Assembly: GCF_029909975.1 (NCBI RefSeq)
Contig: NZ_CP094516.1
Span: 2,914,001 to 2,978,000 of the forward strand
Source of the DNA: Bradyrhizobium sp. ISRA430
GTDB taxonomy: Bacteria > Pseudomonadota > Alphaproteobacteria > Rhizobiales > Xanthobacteraceae
Length of the DNA: 64,000 bases
Direction: 5' to 3'
Below the pieces are notes generated by a model. That model searched no databases. It was not told the DNA's origin and saw nothing but the letters and a program-made list of their open reading frames with translations. How positions within the stretch are numbered: position 1 is the first letter of the stretch; every line of letters begins with the position of its first letter. Below are positions 11,252 through 19,556 of this stretch, one piece after another. Both the position numbers and the translations under genes were made by a program.

Positions 11252-13351
11252 TCAATCCTGGATCTTCGAGAAGTCCGCGACCGCACGCGTGGCGCTGCGG
11301 ATTTCGTTGAGCAGCCTCAGACGGTTCTCGCGCACTTTCGGATCGTCGTCGTTGACGCGGACCTTGTCGAAGAAGGCATCGACCGGCGGACGCAGCTTCG
11401 CCATCGCGCTCATCGCGGCGGCAAAGTCTTCCTTCGCAACGGCGCTGCTTGCTTCCGTCTTCACCTCGTCGATCGCCTTGGCCAGCGCCTTCTCCTCGCC
11501 GAGGCTGTAGAGCGCCGCATCGGGCGCGCCGTCGAACGTGCGCTTGTCCTTCTTCTCCTCGATCGCGAGGATGTTGCTGGCACGCTTGGTGCCGGCGAGC
11601 AGGTTCTTGCCGTCGTCGGTATCGAGGAACTTGCCGAGCGCGTCGACACGGCGAATGATCATCAGGAGATCATCCTGGCCGCCAAGCGCAAACACGGCGT
11701 CGACTAGATCGTGCCGCGCGCCCTGCTCGCGGAGCTGGACCTTGAGGCGGTCGGCGAAGAAGGCGAGCAGATCACTCGGGAGCTTCTGCGCGTCGGCCGA
11801 CTTGACCGACAAACCGGCATGCGCGGACGCCGCCACGTTCAACAGCGAGAGGCGCAGCGTATTCTCCGCGATCAACCGGATCACGCCCAGCGCAGCGCGG
11901 CGCAGCGCGTAAGGGTCCTTGCTTCCCGTCGGCTTTTCGTCGATCGCCCAGAAGCCGACGAGCGTATCGAGCTTGTCGGCGAGCGCGACAGCGACGCTGA
12001 CCGGATCGGTCGGCACGTGATCGGCGGGCCCTTGCGGCTTGTAGTGCTCTTCGCAGGCCGCGGCGACGGAGGCGTCCTCGCCTTGCGCCAGCGCGTAGTA
12101 CTTGCCCATCAGGCCCTGCACTTCCGGGAATTCGCCGACGACTTCGGTCAGCAGATCCGCCTTGGCGAGATGCGCGGCGCGCTTGGCCTTGGCGACGTCG
12201 GCGCCGACCAGCGGCGCAACCTCCGCTGTCAAACGCTCGATGCGCTTGATGCGCTCAGCCTGCGTACCGAGCTTCTCGTGGAACACGATTTGCTCGAACT
12301 TCGGCAGCCGGTCCTCGAGCTTGGTCTTCAGGTCGGTCTCGTAGAAGAACTTCGCGTCCGACAGGCGCGCGCGGATCACGCGCTCGTTGCCGGCGATGAT
12401 GGTCTTGCCGCCGTCGGTCGCCTCTATATTGGCGACCAGGATGAACTTGTTGGCGAGTTTTCCGGTCTTCGGGTCTCTGACCACGAAACATTTTTGGTTG
12501 TTGCGGATGGTGGCGCGGATCACTTCCGCAGGCGTCGCCAAAAATTCCTGATCGAACGAGCCCATCAGCACGACCGGCCACTCGACGAGGCCCGCGACCT
12601 CGTCGAGCAGGTTCTGGTCCTCGACCAGTTCGAACCCTTGCGCGAAGGCAAGCTGCTTGGCGTCGGTCAAGATCGCGTCCTTGCGCCGCTCGGGGTCGAG
12701 CACGACCTTGGCGTTCAAGAGCTTGGCTTCGTAGTCCTCGAAGCGGCGCACGGGAATCGCAGCGGGCGCTAGGAAGCGATGGCCGTAGGTGGTGCTGCCG
12801 GCCTCGATGCCATTCACTGAGAAGTTTACGACATCAGGCTCTTCGGTCTCGAGCCCGAACGTCGCGGTGATCGCGTGCAACGGACGCACCCAGTTGAGCG
12901 CGCCTGATTTGGCCGAACGCGCGCCCCAGCGCATCGATTTCGGCCAGGGGAAGGTGCGGATGATCACCGGCAGGATCTCGGCGAGCACGTCGATCGCGGC
13001 GCGGCCGGGCTTCTCGATCAGCGCGATGTAGAAGTCGCCCTTTTTGTCGCTCTGGATTTTTGCTTCGCTGAGTGAAGCAAGGCCCGTGGCTTTCAGGAAT
13101 CCCTGGATCGCGGGCTCGGGTCCGCCGACGCGCGGACCGCGGCGCTCTTCCTTGAGGTCGGGCTGGCGCGCGGGAACGCCGTGCACGGTCAGCGCAAGGC
13201 GGCGCGGCGTCGCGAACGCCCTTGCGCCCTCATAGACGAGGCCTTCGGCAACGAGCCTATCGGTGACCATGCGGCGCAGATCGTCGGCCGCCTTCGCCTG
13301 CATGCGCGCGGGAATTTCTTCGGAGAACAGTTCAAGCAACAAATCGGGCAT
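11252..13351 (-). CDS. glyS: Glycine--tRNA ligase beta subunit
   Basis: This is the beta chain of the bacterial alpha2beta2 glycyl-tRNA synthetase, which binds tRNA(Gly) and supports aminoacylation. The product begins [18 protein letters not shown], the standard GlyS start, and runs 699 residues, normal for the family. Conserved blocks include [39 protein letters not shown], the HD-like region and the C-terminal anticodon-binding domain ([11 protein letters not shown]). ATG 13351 shares one base with the glyQ stop, so the subunits are translationally coupled. A longer reading frame exists upstream but overlaps glyQ and is not used. Confidence 0.97.
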   Translation of the reverse strand: MPDLLLELFSEEIPARMQAKAADDLRRMVTDRLVAEGLVYEGARAFATPRRLALTVHGVPARQPDLKEERRGPRVGGPEPAIQGFLKATGLASLSEAKIQSDKKGDFYIALIEKPGRAAIDVLAEILPVIIRTFPWPKSMRWGARSAKSGALNWVRPLHAITATFGLETEEPDVVNFSVNGIEAGSTTYGHRFLAPAAIPVRRFEDYEAKLLNAKVVLDPERRKDAILTDAKQLAFAQGFELVEDQNLLDEVAGLVEWPVVLMGSFDQEFLATPAEVIRATIRNNQKCFVVRDPKTGKLANKFILVANIEATDGGKTIIAGNERVIRARLSDAKFFYETDLKTKLEDRLPKFEQIVFHEKLGTQAERIKRIERLTAEVAPLVGADVAKAKRAAHLAKADLLTEVVGEFPEVQGLMGKYYALAQGEDASVAAACEEHYKPQGPADHVPTDPVSVAVALADKLDTLVGFWAIDEKPTGSKDPYALRRAALGVIRLIAENTLRLSLLNVAASAHAGLSVKSADAQKLPSDLLAFFADRLKVQLREQGARHDLVDAVFALGGQDDLLMIIRRVDALGKFLDTDDGKNLLAGTKRASNILAIEEKKDKRTFDGAPDAALYSLGEEKALAKAIDEVKTEASSAVAKEDFAAAMSAMAKLRPPVDAFFDKVRVNDDDPKVRENRLRLLNEIRSATRAVADFSKIQD

Positions 13352-14289
13352 CAGGCCGCTCCACCGGCTTCGGTGTGCATCCAGGCTTCGCCGCAGGCCT
13401 TTGCCAATTCGCGCACCCGGAAGATGTAGCTCTGCCGCTCCGTCACTGAGATCACGCCGCGCGCATCGAGCAGGTTGAAGACATGGCTCGCCTTGATGCA
13501 CTGGTCATAGGCGGGCAGCGCCATCAGGTGCTGCTTGCTGTTGCCGCCTTCGCGCCAGCCGGCGGCGAGATATTTCTTGCAGGCCTCCTCGGCCATCTTG
13601 AACTGTTCGAACAGCATCGCCGTGTCGGCATATTCGAAGTTATGCCGCGAATATTCCTGCTCGGCCTGGAGGAAGACGTCGCCGTAGGTGACCTTGTCGG
13701 CGCCCTCGCGGCCGTTGAAGTTGAGGTCATAGACGCGGTCGACCCCCTGCACATACATCGCGAGGCGCTCGAGCCCGTAGGTGAGTTCGCCGGCCACCGG
13801 CGCGCATTCGAAGCCCGCGACCTGCTGGAAGTAGGTGAACTGCGACACTTCCATCCCGTCGCACCAGCACTCCCAGCCGAGGCCCCAGGCGCCCAGCGTC
13901 GGGCTCTCCCAGTCGTCCTCGACGAAGCGGATGTCGTGCACGGCGGAATTGATGCCGATCGCGGCGAGCGACTTCAGGTACAGCTCCTGAAGATTCGGCG
14001 GCGACGGCTTCATGATCACCTGGAACTGGTAGTAGTGCTGCATCCGGTTCGGATTCTCGCCGTAGCGGCCATCCTTGGGCCGGCGCGAGGGCTGCACATA
14101 GGCCGCGTTCCAGGGTTTTGGCCCCAGCGCCCGCAGCGTGGTCGCCGGATGGAAGGTGCCCGCGCCCATCTCCATGTCGTAAGGCTGCAGGATCACGCAG
14201 CCCTGCTCGGCCCAGAATCGCTGGAGCGCGAGGATGAAGCCCTGGAACGAACGTTCCGGGCGCATATGGGCGGGCAATGAGGCGTCCAT
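13351..14289 (-). CDS. glyQ: Glycine--tRNA ligase alpha subunit
   Basis: This is the catalytic alpha chain of glycyl-tRNA synthetase. [62 protein letters not shown] and [21 protein letters not shown] are hallmark GlyQ class-II sequences. The start is taken at ATG 14289 ([14 protein letters not shown], 312 residues); ATG 14265 is possible. It overlaps glyS by one base and is the first gene of this two-gene operon. A short palindromic repeat region lies upstream. Confidence 0.97.
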   Translation of the reverse strand: MDASLPAHMRPERSFQGFILALQRFWAEQGCVILQPYDMEMGAGTFHPATTLRALGPKPWNAAYVQPSRRPKDGRYGENPNRMQHYYQFQVIMKPSPPNLQELYLKSLAAIGINSAVHDIRFVEDDWESPTLGAWGLGWECWCDGMEVSQFTYFQQVAGFECAPVAGELTYGLERLAMYVQGVDRVYDLNFNGREGADKVTYGDVFLQAEQEYSRHNFEYADTAMLFEQFKMAEEACKKYLAAGWREGGNSKQHLMALPAYDQCIKASHVFNLLDARGVISVTERQSYIFRVRELAKACGEAWMHTEAGGAA

Positions 14290-14390
14290 CGTCAGATCGG
14301 GCTCTCGCGGGGGTTTTGAATCGCGCGGGACCGTATCGACGGCAGGGATGGGAATCAAGGCAAAGGGCCTGTAAAGCAGCCAAAGCCACC

Positions 14391-14487
14391 GTCATTCCGG
14401 GACGATACGACGGGACCGCGAAAGCGGCCTGGAGCATCGAACCCGGAATCTGGGGATTCTGGGGGCGCCCTTCGGGCGCCCCAGAAT
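14391..14487. repeat. Palindromic repeat with strong terminal hairpin
   Basis: GTCATTCCGGG at 14391 has an inverted partner in the CCCGGAATC region near 14441. The element ends in a hairpin at 14456-14487 (about 14 bp with one bulged G, TTC loop). No T-run follows on either strand, so this is repeat structure rather than a clear terminator. Confidence 0.7.
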
Positions 14488-14509
14488 GATGTCGTGTGAA
14501 AAAGCGCAG

Positions 14510-14701
14510 CTAACCCGGGCGATACGCTCCGGTCACGGGGTCACGCTTCAGCGTCTGTATTTCCCCCATGCGAGCGGCTTCGGCGACGCGCGACAGGCGC
14601 ATCTCCTCCAGCTCCTCGTTGATCCGGATGGCGGTCTTGTAGGCCCAGCGGACCACGGCAAGCCCGCCCAAGACGCCCGCGAAAGCGACGAACGGCGGCA
14701 T
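14510..14701 (-). CDS. Small membrane-anchored protein, unknown function
   Basis: A 63-residue product starting MPPFVAFAGVLGGLAVVRWA. It has one N-terminal membrane segment (residues 3-20), then a charged amphipathic stretch (INEELEEMRLSRVAEAARMG) and the tail LKRDPVTGAYRPG. AAGGA lies eight bases upstream of ATG 14701; a longer frame from TTG 14719 would bury that site. The TM plus helix plus DPVTGxYRP layout is seen in conserved rhizobial hypotheticals, but I recognise no function. It lies between glyQ and the S49 peptidase gene on the same strand. Confidence 0.7.
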   Translation of the reverse strand: MPPFVAFAGVLGGLAVVRWAYKTAIRINEELEEMRLSRVAEAARMGEIQTLKRDPVTGAYRPG

Positions 14702-14807
14702 CGGTCGATCCTTGTTCAATGCTCAGCCCCCATGCACATTCTTGCGCAGACGGGCCGGCACCGCAATTGGTTCGCTGCGGACCAAATGGCGCGGGCCGAC
14801 GAAACCT

Positions 14808-15716
14808 CTAGAACCCGAATTTCGCCCAAATCGCCCTGGTTTCCAGCGCCGAAATCAGTTCGTCCGGCAGCCCCGCCACCGATTCCATGGCCGAAAGCTG
14901 GCCTGCGCCCGGCGATTTCCGCCCCAGAAGGCCGGAGAGCAGCCCGGTCGGCTGCGCGATCACGGGGGTGAGAACCTTCTCGCCGTAACGGGCACGAAGA
15001 GTTGAGCGGAGATCGCCGATGCCGTCGGCCAGTCCCAGCGCGATCGCGCTTTCGCCGGCCCAGTATTCGCCGGTGAACAGGGTATCGTCCGCACCCTTCA
15101 GCCGCGCGCCGCGGCTTCCCTTCACCAGCGCGATGAAGATGTCGTGGATCTCGCGCTGAATCGATTTGAGCCGCGCCACGTCATCGGGGTTTTCCGGGAG
15201 GAACGGATCGAGCATCGCCTTGTGCGCGCCGGCGGTGTAGAGGCGCCGCTCGATGCCGAGCCGCTTGATCGCCTCCTGGAAGCCGAAGCTGCCGCCGACC
15301 ACGCCGATCGAGCCGAGGATCGAGGAGGGATCGCAGAAGATCTCGTCGCCCGCGCAGGCGATCATGTAGCCGCCGGAGGCCGCGACGTCCTCGACGAACA
15401 CCAGCACCGGCAGCTTCTTCTCCGCCGCGAGCTGCTTGATGCGCAAGAATATCTGGCGCGACTGCACCGGCGAGCCGCCGGGCGAATTGATCACCAGCGC
15501 CACCGCCTTGGCATTGCGATACGCGAAGGCGCGCTCCAGCACCCGGGCAACGCCGGCGAGCGTCATGCCCGGACGCAGCGGCGTCACCGCGCCGATAACG
15601 CCCGACAGCCGCACCACCGGTACGACCGCCGCACCGGGGCGAAAGCGCGCCGGCAGATATTGCATCAGTTTGTCGGCAAGGCCCGAGCCCCCGCGATCAT
15701 TCAATTGCTCGGCCAT
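14808..15716 (-). CDS. S49 family serine peptidase (SppA/SohB-like)
   Basis: S49 peptidases degrade cleaved signal peptides or membrane-protein fragments with a Ser/Lys dyad. The 302-residue protein carries the family blocks LVINSPGGSPVQSRQIF, VEDVAASGGYMIACAGDEIF (Ser in ASGGYM, the likely nucleophile), SILGSIGVVGG and YTAGAHKAMLDPF (Lys, the likely general base). It is the short, single-domain form. The first 35 residues lack a strong TM helix, so localisation is uncertain. GAGG precedes ATG 15716. A short open frame ends nine bases upstream. Confidence 0.92.
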   Translation of the reverse strand: MAEQLNDRGGSGLADKLMQYLPARFRPGAAVVPVVRLSGVIGAVTPLRPGMTLAGVARVLERAFAYRNAKAVALVINSPGGSPVQSRQIFLRIKQLAAEKKLPVLVFVEDVAASGGYMIACAGDEIFCDPSSILGSIGVVGGSFGFQEAIKRLGIERRLYTAGAHKAMLDPFLPENPDDVARLKSIQREIHDIFIALVKGSRGARLKGADDTLFTGEYWAGESAIALGLADGIGDLRSTLRARYGEKVLTPVIAQPTGLLSGLLGRKSPGAGQLSAMESVAGLPDELISALETRAIWAKFGF

Positions 15717-15725
15717 GCCGTTACC

Positions 15726-15986
15726 TCACAGTCCTCTGTACCGAACAATAGTGATCGGCTTGTCCTGCCGGACATCCGGTCGACGGTGGGGTTCCGTTGG
15801 CATGTCGATGTCGGCATCCTCGGCGTCCTCAGCCCCGCAATCGGCAGGCTGCAGGGGCTGATAGCAGATGGTTTCGAAGCCGGAAAGAGAAGCAGGTCCC
15901 AGCAAGGACAGGGAATGCCGCGTCCGGACCAGGATCGGGCAGCAGCAGAGGACCCGTCCGCCCATCACCGAAGGTGACGCGCGCAT
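15726..15986 (-). CDS. Possible short gene upstream of the S49 peptidase
   Basis: An 86-codon frame whose product ends TEPHRRPDVRQDKPITIVRY plus RGL. Its TGA lies nine bases before the peptidase ATG and just ahead of that gene's GAGG site, an operon-like spacing. The N-terminal half is Cys-rich and has no recognisable domain; codon third positions are less GC-biased than in the neighbours, and no ribosome binding site is clear at ATG 15986 or 15965. It may be a real small protein or a chance frame. Confidence 0.3.
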   Translation of the reverse strand: MRASPSVMGGRVLCCCPILVRTRHSLSLLGPASLSGFETICYQPLQPADCGAEDAEDADIDMPTEPHRRPDVRQDKPITIVRYRGL

Positions 15987-16294
15987 AATTTGCGGAGCGT
16001 GAGGTATCAGCCGCTATTGTGAAAACGCCTCGTCTTCCGAGAACAGCGTTTCGGAGGCGGCATGACTCGATCTCCTCACAAGCTGCGTGATCGATCAACA
16101 TTGGTGCAACCCGCCGCTGCCGGAGTTCACGCCCTTACGCGCTGACCGGCTTACAGCGGACTTCACCATGTTCTGATGCGGCTCGAACGGCGGAGCAAAT
16201 CGTCCTGAACCGAAACGACATTGCTTCATCTTTCGCCCCGCGCGTTACCTCACATTAACCCTTCCTTATCACGCGACTGTCATTGGAGGTGCCT
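15987..16294. other. Gene-free region upstream of the stress promoter
   Basis: No supported gene. The sequence is less GC-rich than its flanks near 16200-16270 and leads into the EcfG-type promoter at 16295. Confidence 0.4.
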
Positions 16295-16320
16295 GGAACG
16301 TGTTTTGCAAAGCAGCCGTT
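16295..16320 (+). promoter_or_regulatory. EcfG-type general stress promoter
   Basis: GGAAC (16295-16299), 17 nt, then CGTT (16317-16320) is an exact match to the EcfG consensus of alphaproteobacteria (GGAAC-N16/17-CGTT). It precedes the micro-ORFs at 16332 and 16355. Confidence 0.75.
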
Positions 16321-16331
16321 GGGAGGCTGGA

Positions 16332-16358
16332 ATGAAACAGCGGAGACAAACACCATGA
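16332..16358 (+). CDS. Leader peptide of eight residues, overlapping the next start
   Basis: The frame encodes MKQRRQTP and stops at TGA 16356-16358, which overlaps the ATG at 16355 (ATGA). GGGAGG lies six bases upstream, a better ribosome site than that of the downstream frame. This layout would couple translation of the membrane peptide to the leader. Alternatively ATG 16332 may not be used. Confidence 0.35.
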   Translation: MKQRRQTP

Positions 16359-16453
16359 AAATCTATCTGCTGTTGATGCTGATCGGTGCACTTTTCACGG
16401 CGATTCGCTTCACGTCCCCGCAGGAACAGCAGTCGGAATCGCTTCCGCAGTAA
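16355..16453 (+). CDS. Small single-span membrane peptide under stress promoter
   Basis: This frame encodes 32 residues: MKIYLLLMLIGALFTAIRF, then TSPQEQQSESLPQ. Residues 3-17 are a hydrophobic helix and the tail is polar and Gln/Ser-rich. GGAG sits nine bases upstream of the ATG, and an exact EcfG promoter lies 35 bp upstream. The stop is four bases from the convergent methyltransferase gene's end. Small membrane peptides are common members of stress regulons; no family is recognised here. Confidence 0.6.
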   Translation: MKIYLLLMLIGALFTAIRFTSPQEQQSESLPQ

Positions 16454-16457
16454 GCTT

Positions 16458-17225
16458 TCAGGACGCTGCCAGCGGCAGGACCGCCCTGCCTTCGAGAATC
16501 TCCTTCACCTCATTTTTGGGCACGGCTGACGCTTCGTTAAGCATGAGGCCGGGCAGCAGTTGGGTCGGCGCCTTGCCCCCTTTGACTGCACGCACCAGCA
16601 CACGGATCGCAGGCCGTCCTGCCTCGCCATGAACGGGCAGGACGGACAAGCTGCCGAAGCCGCGTGACAGCGCTGCCAGCACCTCCGCAATCCCATCCGC
16701 ACGCCAGATCAAGGTAAGCGCGCCACCCGACTTGAGGATGCGTCGCGCCGCATGCACCCACGCATGCAGCGTTTCGTCAGTGGCCACATGCGCGGTGTGG
16801 CGCGCCTGATCCGGCGAGCCGCGATGCCGCGCCGGATCGTTGAAGGGCGGGTTCATCAGCACCACGTCGGTGCTGTCGGGCGAAAGCCCGTTCGCAGCGA
16901 AGGCTGACGCATCCGCCGTGACGTCGAGCACGATCGCATCGGCGGAAATCGCGTTCGTCGCTGCATTGGCGCGCGCGAGTTCCGCCTGCTCCGGATCGAT
17001 CTCGACCAGACTGAGCCTAATTCCGGGGACGCGCCGGGCGAGCGCAAGCCCGGCCGCGCCAACGCCGGCGCCGAGATCGACCACCCGCTCGCCGGCCTCG
17101 GCTCGCGTCGCAGCCGCAAGCAGAATGGCGTCATGCCCGGCGCGGTGGCCGGACCGTTTCTGCCTCAGCCGCAACTGCCCGCCGAGAAAGGCGTCCTCGG
17201 TGATATCTGCAATGGCCTCAGTCAT
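16458..17225 (-). CDS. SAM-dependent methyltransferase, TrmN6-like
   Basis: The 255-residue protein contains the Rossmann SAM motif VVDLGAGVGAAGLALA (about residue 48), the acidic motif II SLVEIDPEQ, and NPPF, the adenine/amine N-methyltransferase signature of the TrmN6/RsmC-like group. The N-terminus LGGQLRLRQKRSGHRAGHDAILLAA is characteristic of tRNA1(Val) adenine-37 N6-methyltransferases. The substrate is thus probably tRNA, but this is by family. Its ATG overlaps the DUF2007 stop by 8 bases (ATGACTGA), indicating coupling. Confidence 0.85.
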   Translation of the reverse strand: MTEAIADITEDAFLGGQLRLRQKRSGHRAGHDAILLAAATRAEAGERVVDLGAGVGAAGLALARRVPGIRLSLVEIDPEQAELARANAATNAISADAIVLDVTADASAFAANGLSPDSTDVVLMNPPFNDPARHRGSPDQARHTAHVATDETLHAWVHAARRILKSGGALTLIWRADGIAEVLAALSRGFGSLSVLPVHGEAGRPAIRVLVRAVKGGKAPTQLLPGLMLNEASAVPKNEVKEILEGRAVLPLAAS

Positions 17226-17445
17226 CGCCGCGCAATTCGTGACGGAGCCCGGCTTCGGTCAGGAGCTGCCGCGCCTCCCGGGCATCCTCCTCGTGGACCA
17301 GGATCCGGCGCGGCAGGATGCCGAGCGAGCCCTCGATGATGCTCATGTTCTGGTCCAGCACCAGATGATGGATGTTCGCGCCGTCGAGCAGCGCGCCGAT
17401 CGCCGACACCAGCACCAAATCGTTGGTCCGAACCAGTTCGCGCAA
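17218..17445 (-). CDS. DUF2007 protein
   Basis: A 75-residue protein beginning LRELVRTNDLVLVSAIGALL and ending HEEDAREARQLLTEAGLRHE. This matches DUF2007 (a small alpha/beta domain, GlnB-like in fold, of unknown role). AGGAGG seven bases upstream identifies TTG 17445 as the start; an earlier in-frame TTG at 17487 has no such site. It overlaps the methyltransferase start by 8 bases and is the first gene of the pair, diverging from the polyprenyl synthase gene. Confidence 0.85.
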   Translation of the reverse strand: MRELVRTNDLVLVSAIGALLDGANIHHLVLDQNMSIIEGSLGILPRRILVHEEDAREARQLLTEAGLRHELRGDD

Positions 17446-17575
17446 AACGAGCCTCCTGCCTGAAAGGGGGTAAGCGGCCAATGTCAATGGTTCCGCGGCA
17501 CTTGCCGCATCCGCCGGCAGTTTCTATTGTCTTTCCATCAGAATAGCCCCTCCGGGGCAAATATTGGAGACCGGC

Positions 17576-18583
17576 GTGGCCGTCATCGTACCTTTCGAAA
17601 CCCCCGGCGCGTCGATCGAAGAGCTGGTTGCCCTTGTCGCCCCCGACATGGAGCGCGTCAACGCGACGATACTGTCGCGAACCGGCTCCGAGGTGACCAT
17701 GATCCCGGAGGTAGCCAACCACCTGATCTCCTCCGGAGGAAAACGCCTGCGGCCGATGCTGACGCTCGCCATGGCCAACCTCGCCGGCTACACCGGCGAT
17801 GGCCACATCAAGCTAGCCGCCTCCGTCGAGTTCATGCACACCGCGACCCTGCTCCACGACGACGTCGTCGACGAGAGCGAGATGCGGCGCGGCAAGCTGT
17901 CGGCGCGCATGCTCTGGGGCAACGAGGCAAGCGTCCTGGTCGGCGACTTCCTGCTGGGCCAGGCCTTTCGCATGATGGTGGAGGTCGGCTCGCTCCGGGC
18001 GCTCGACATCCTCTCCGCGGCCGCCGCGACCATCGCCGAGGGCGAGGTGATGCAGCTTGCCGCCGCCAAGAATACCGCAACCACCGAGGACGAATATCTT
18101 GCCGTGATCCGCGGCAAGACGGCCGAGCTGTTCGCGGCCGCCTGCGAGGTCGGGCCGGTGATCGCCAACCGCCCGAAGGCGGAGCAGACAGCCTGCCGCT
18201 CGGTCGGCATGAATCTCGGCATCGCCTTCCAGCTCGTCGATGACGTGCTCGACTATGGCGGCAAAAGCGCCAAGCTCGGCAAGAACATCGGCGACGATTT
18301 CCGCGAAGGCAAGATCACGCTGCCGGTGGTGCTCGCCTTCCGCCGCGGCAATGATAGTGAGCGCGCGTTCTGGGTACGCGCGCTCGAGCGCGGCGAGATC
18401 GGCGACGCCGACCTCGACCACGCCATCGGCCTGATGAACAAGCACCGCGCGCTCGAGGATACGCTGAGCCGCGCCCAGCACTACGGCGCCATGGCGGTGG
18501 ACGCGCTCGCTCTGTTCCCGTCCTCGCCGATGAAGAGTGCGCTGGAGCAGGTCGTCGCGTTCTGCCTGGCGCGATCGCACTAG
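17576..18583 (+). CDS. Polyprenyl diphosphate synthase (octaprenyl type)
   Basis: A trans-isoprenyl synthase that chains isopentenyl diphosphate units, most likely for the ubiquinone side chain. The 335 residues include GGKRLRPMLTL, the first aspartate-rich motif LLHDDVVDESEMRRGK, GNEASVLVGDFLLGQAF, and the second motif FQLVDDVLDYGG. Start is GTG 17576, with GGAG at 17566-17569; the frame is open to TTG 17564, which would overlap the ribosome site. Length and motifs match long-chain (IspB-like) rather than farnesyl synthases. The exact chain length cannot be read here. Confidence 0.93.
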   Translation: MAVIVPFETPGASIEELVALVAPDMERVNATILSRTGSEVTMIPEVANHLISSGGKRLRPMLTLAMANLAGYTGDGHIKLAASVEFMHTATLLHDDVVDESEMRRGKLSARMLWGNEASVLVGDFLLGQAFRMMVEVGSLRALDILSAAAATIAEGEVMQLAAAKNTATTEDEYLAVIRGKTAELFAAACEVGPVIANRPKAEQTACRSVGMNLGIAFQLVDDVLDYGGKSAKLGKNIGDDFREGKITLPVVLAFRRGNDSERAFWVRALERGEIGDADLDHAIGLMNKHRALEDTLSRAQHYGAMAVDALALFPSSPMKSALEQVVAFCLARSH

Positions 18584-18619
18584 CTCACGTTTCGGCACAC
18601 AGCCCGCTTCATACTCGGT

Positions 18620-18663
18620 GTCGTCCCGGCCGAGTGCGCAGTTGCGCACTAGGCCGGGACGAC
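18620..18663. repeat. Palindromic repeat (GTCGTCCCGGCC type)
   Basis: GTCGTCCCGGCC and GGCCGGGACGAC are 12-bp perfect arms, with an inner AGTGCGCA/TGCGCACT palindrome. It belongs to the same family as the element at 2630-2757. Confidence 0.85.
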
Positions 18664-18696
18664 GCCGCTGAGATAGCACCGCTTCTGCATCAACAT

Positions 18697-18776
18697 CGTC
18701 ATTGCGAGCGCAGCGAAGCAATCCAGTCTGTCCGCGCGGTAAGACTCTGGATTGCTTCGCTGCGCTCGCAATGACG
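18697..18776. repeat. 30-bp inverted repeat (CGTCATTGCGAGCGCAGCG type), copy 1
   Basis: Perfect 30-bp arms at 18697-18726 and 18747-18776. Closely similar elements are at 22513-22592 and 28254-28333, so this is a dispersed family. Confidence 0.9.
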
Positions 18777-18792
18777 GAGGATCACCATTCAG

Positions 18793-18938
18793 TCTCGTGT
18801 CCTGGACGCGCTGCAATGCCCCTTTAGCGTTGCAGCGCAGAGCCGGGACTCACGCAACACGCGCGACAATCGGCAACATGGGCCCCGGCTCTGCAGCGCA
18901 TCGCCAAAGAAGCGCTGCGCTGCGTCCGAGGCACGAGA
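18793..18938. repeat. Intergenic repeat (TCTCGTGTCC type), second copy
   Basis: The tips TCTCGTG and CACGAGA are inverted, and the interior (GCAGCGCAGAGCCGGGACTC and CAGCGCATCGCC) parallels the element at 11120-11250. Together with the two elements upstream it fills the gene-free stretch 18584-18990. Confidence 0.7.
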
Positions 18939-18996
18939 GCGGCAAACGCCTGCCGCACATCTCTATTCGCTCCACCCGCGATCTGATGCTATCGGT

Positions 18997-19021
18997 TAAG
19001 TTACTTGCATTTTGAAAGTTA
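18997..19021. promoter_or_regulatory. Candidate HxlR autoregulatory operator
   Basis: AAGTTAC occurs twice with an 18-bp period (18997-19003, 19015-19021). The same segment also reads as an imperfect dyad (GTTACTT and AAGTTAC). It sits 19 bp upstream of the hxlR-type start, where self-regulation by a dimeric winged-helix protein is common. Confidence 0.55.
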
Positions 19022-19039
19022 CCCCTCTAGCATGCTCCG

Positions 19040-19555
19040 ATGCAGCCCAAATCCCCCTCCATCCTCGAATGCCCGGTGGGTCGCGCCGTGGAAACGGTCG
19101 GCGAATGGTGGAGCATCCTGATCCTGCGGGATGCGTTTCAGGGCGCGACGCGCTTCGACGAGTTTTCGCAAAGTCTCGGGATCGCGCCGAACATCCTGTC
19201 GCGGCGCCTCGCCCATCTCACCGAGACCGGCATGTTCATCCGCCGCCGCTACAGCGAGCGTCCGCCGCGCTACGAATATGTCCTGACACCGAAGGCGCGG
19301 GATTTCTTCCCGGTGATCGTGGCGCTGCTCGCCTGGGGCAATAAGCATCTCGCGCCGAAGGGCGAGGCGATCGTGCTGGCGAGCAGGGACGACATTCGCC
19401 CGCTCGATCCGGTCGTCGTCGACGCCGCCAACATGCATCCGATCACGCTGGCCAATGCGGTCGTCATTCCCGGCCCGCGCGCGAGCCGCGGGATGCGGCA
19501 GCGGCTCGCCTCACTCAGGGCCATGAACCCGGCCGTCGCGCCGGCTGGAGACTGA
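19040..19555 (+). CDS. HxlR-family transcriptional regulator
   Basis: A winged-helix DNA-binding protein with the HxlR core: CPVGRAVETVGEWWSILILR, TRFDEFSQSLGIAPNILSRR, LAHLTETGMFIRRRYSERPP and YVLTPKARDFFPVI. Single Cys near residue 11 is the conserved HxlR cysteine, often used for thiol or aldehyde sensing. At 171 residues it is longer than minimal HxlR proteins, with a C-terminal extension of about 50 residues. Its stop is one base from the fabF-like start, so the two are co-transcribed and the regulator likely controls the synthase as well as itself. Confidence 0.9.
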   Translation: MQPKSPSILECPVGRAVETVGEWWSILILRDAFQGATRFDEFSQSLGIAPNILSRRLAHLTETGMFIRRRYSERPPRYEYVLTPKARDFFPVIVALLAWGNKHLAPKGEAIVLASRDDIRPLDPVVVDAANMHPITLANAVVIPGPRASRGMRQRLASLRAMNPAVAPAGD

Positions 19556-19556
19556 C

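Noticed and set aside
14456..14487. Strong hairpin as a terminator for glyQ or the small ORF
   Set aside because: No T-run follows on either strand, and it lies upstream of glyQ; it is called repeat structure.
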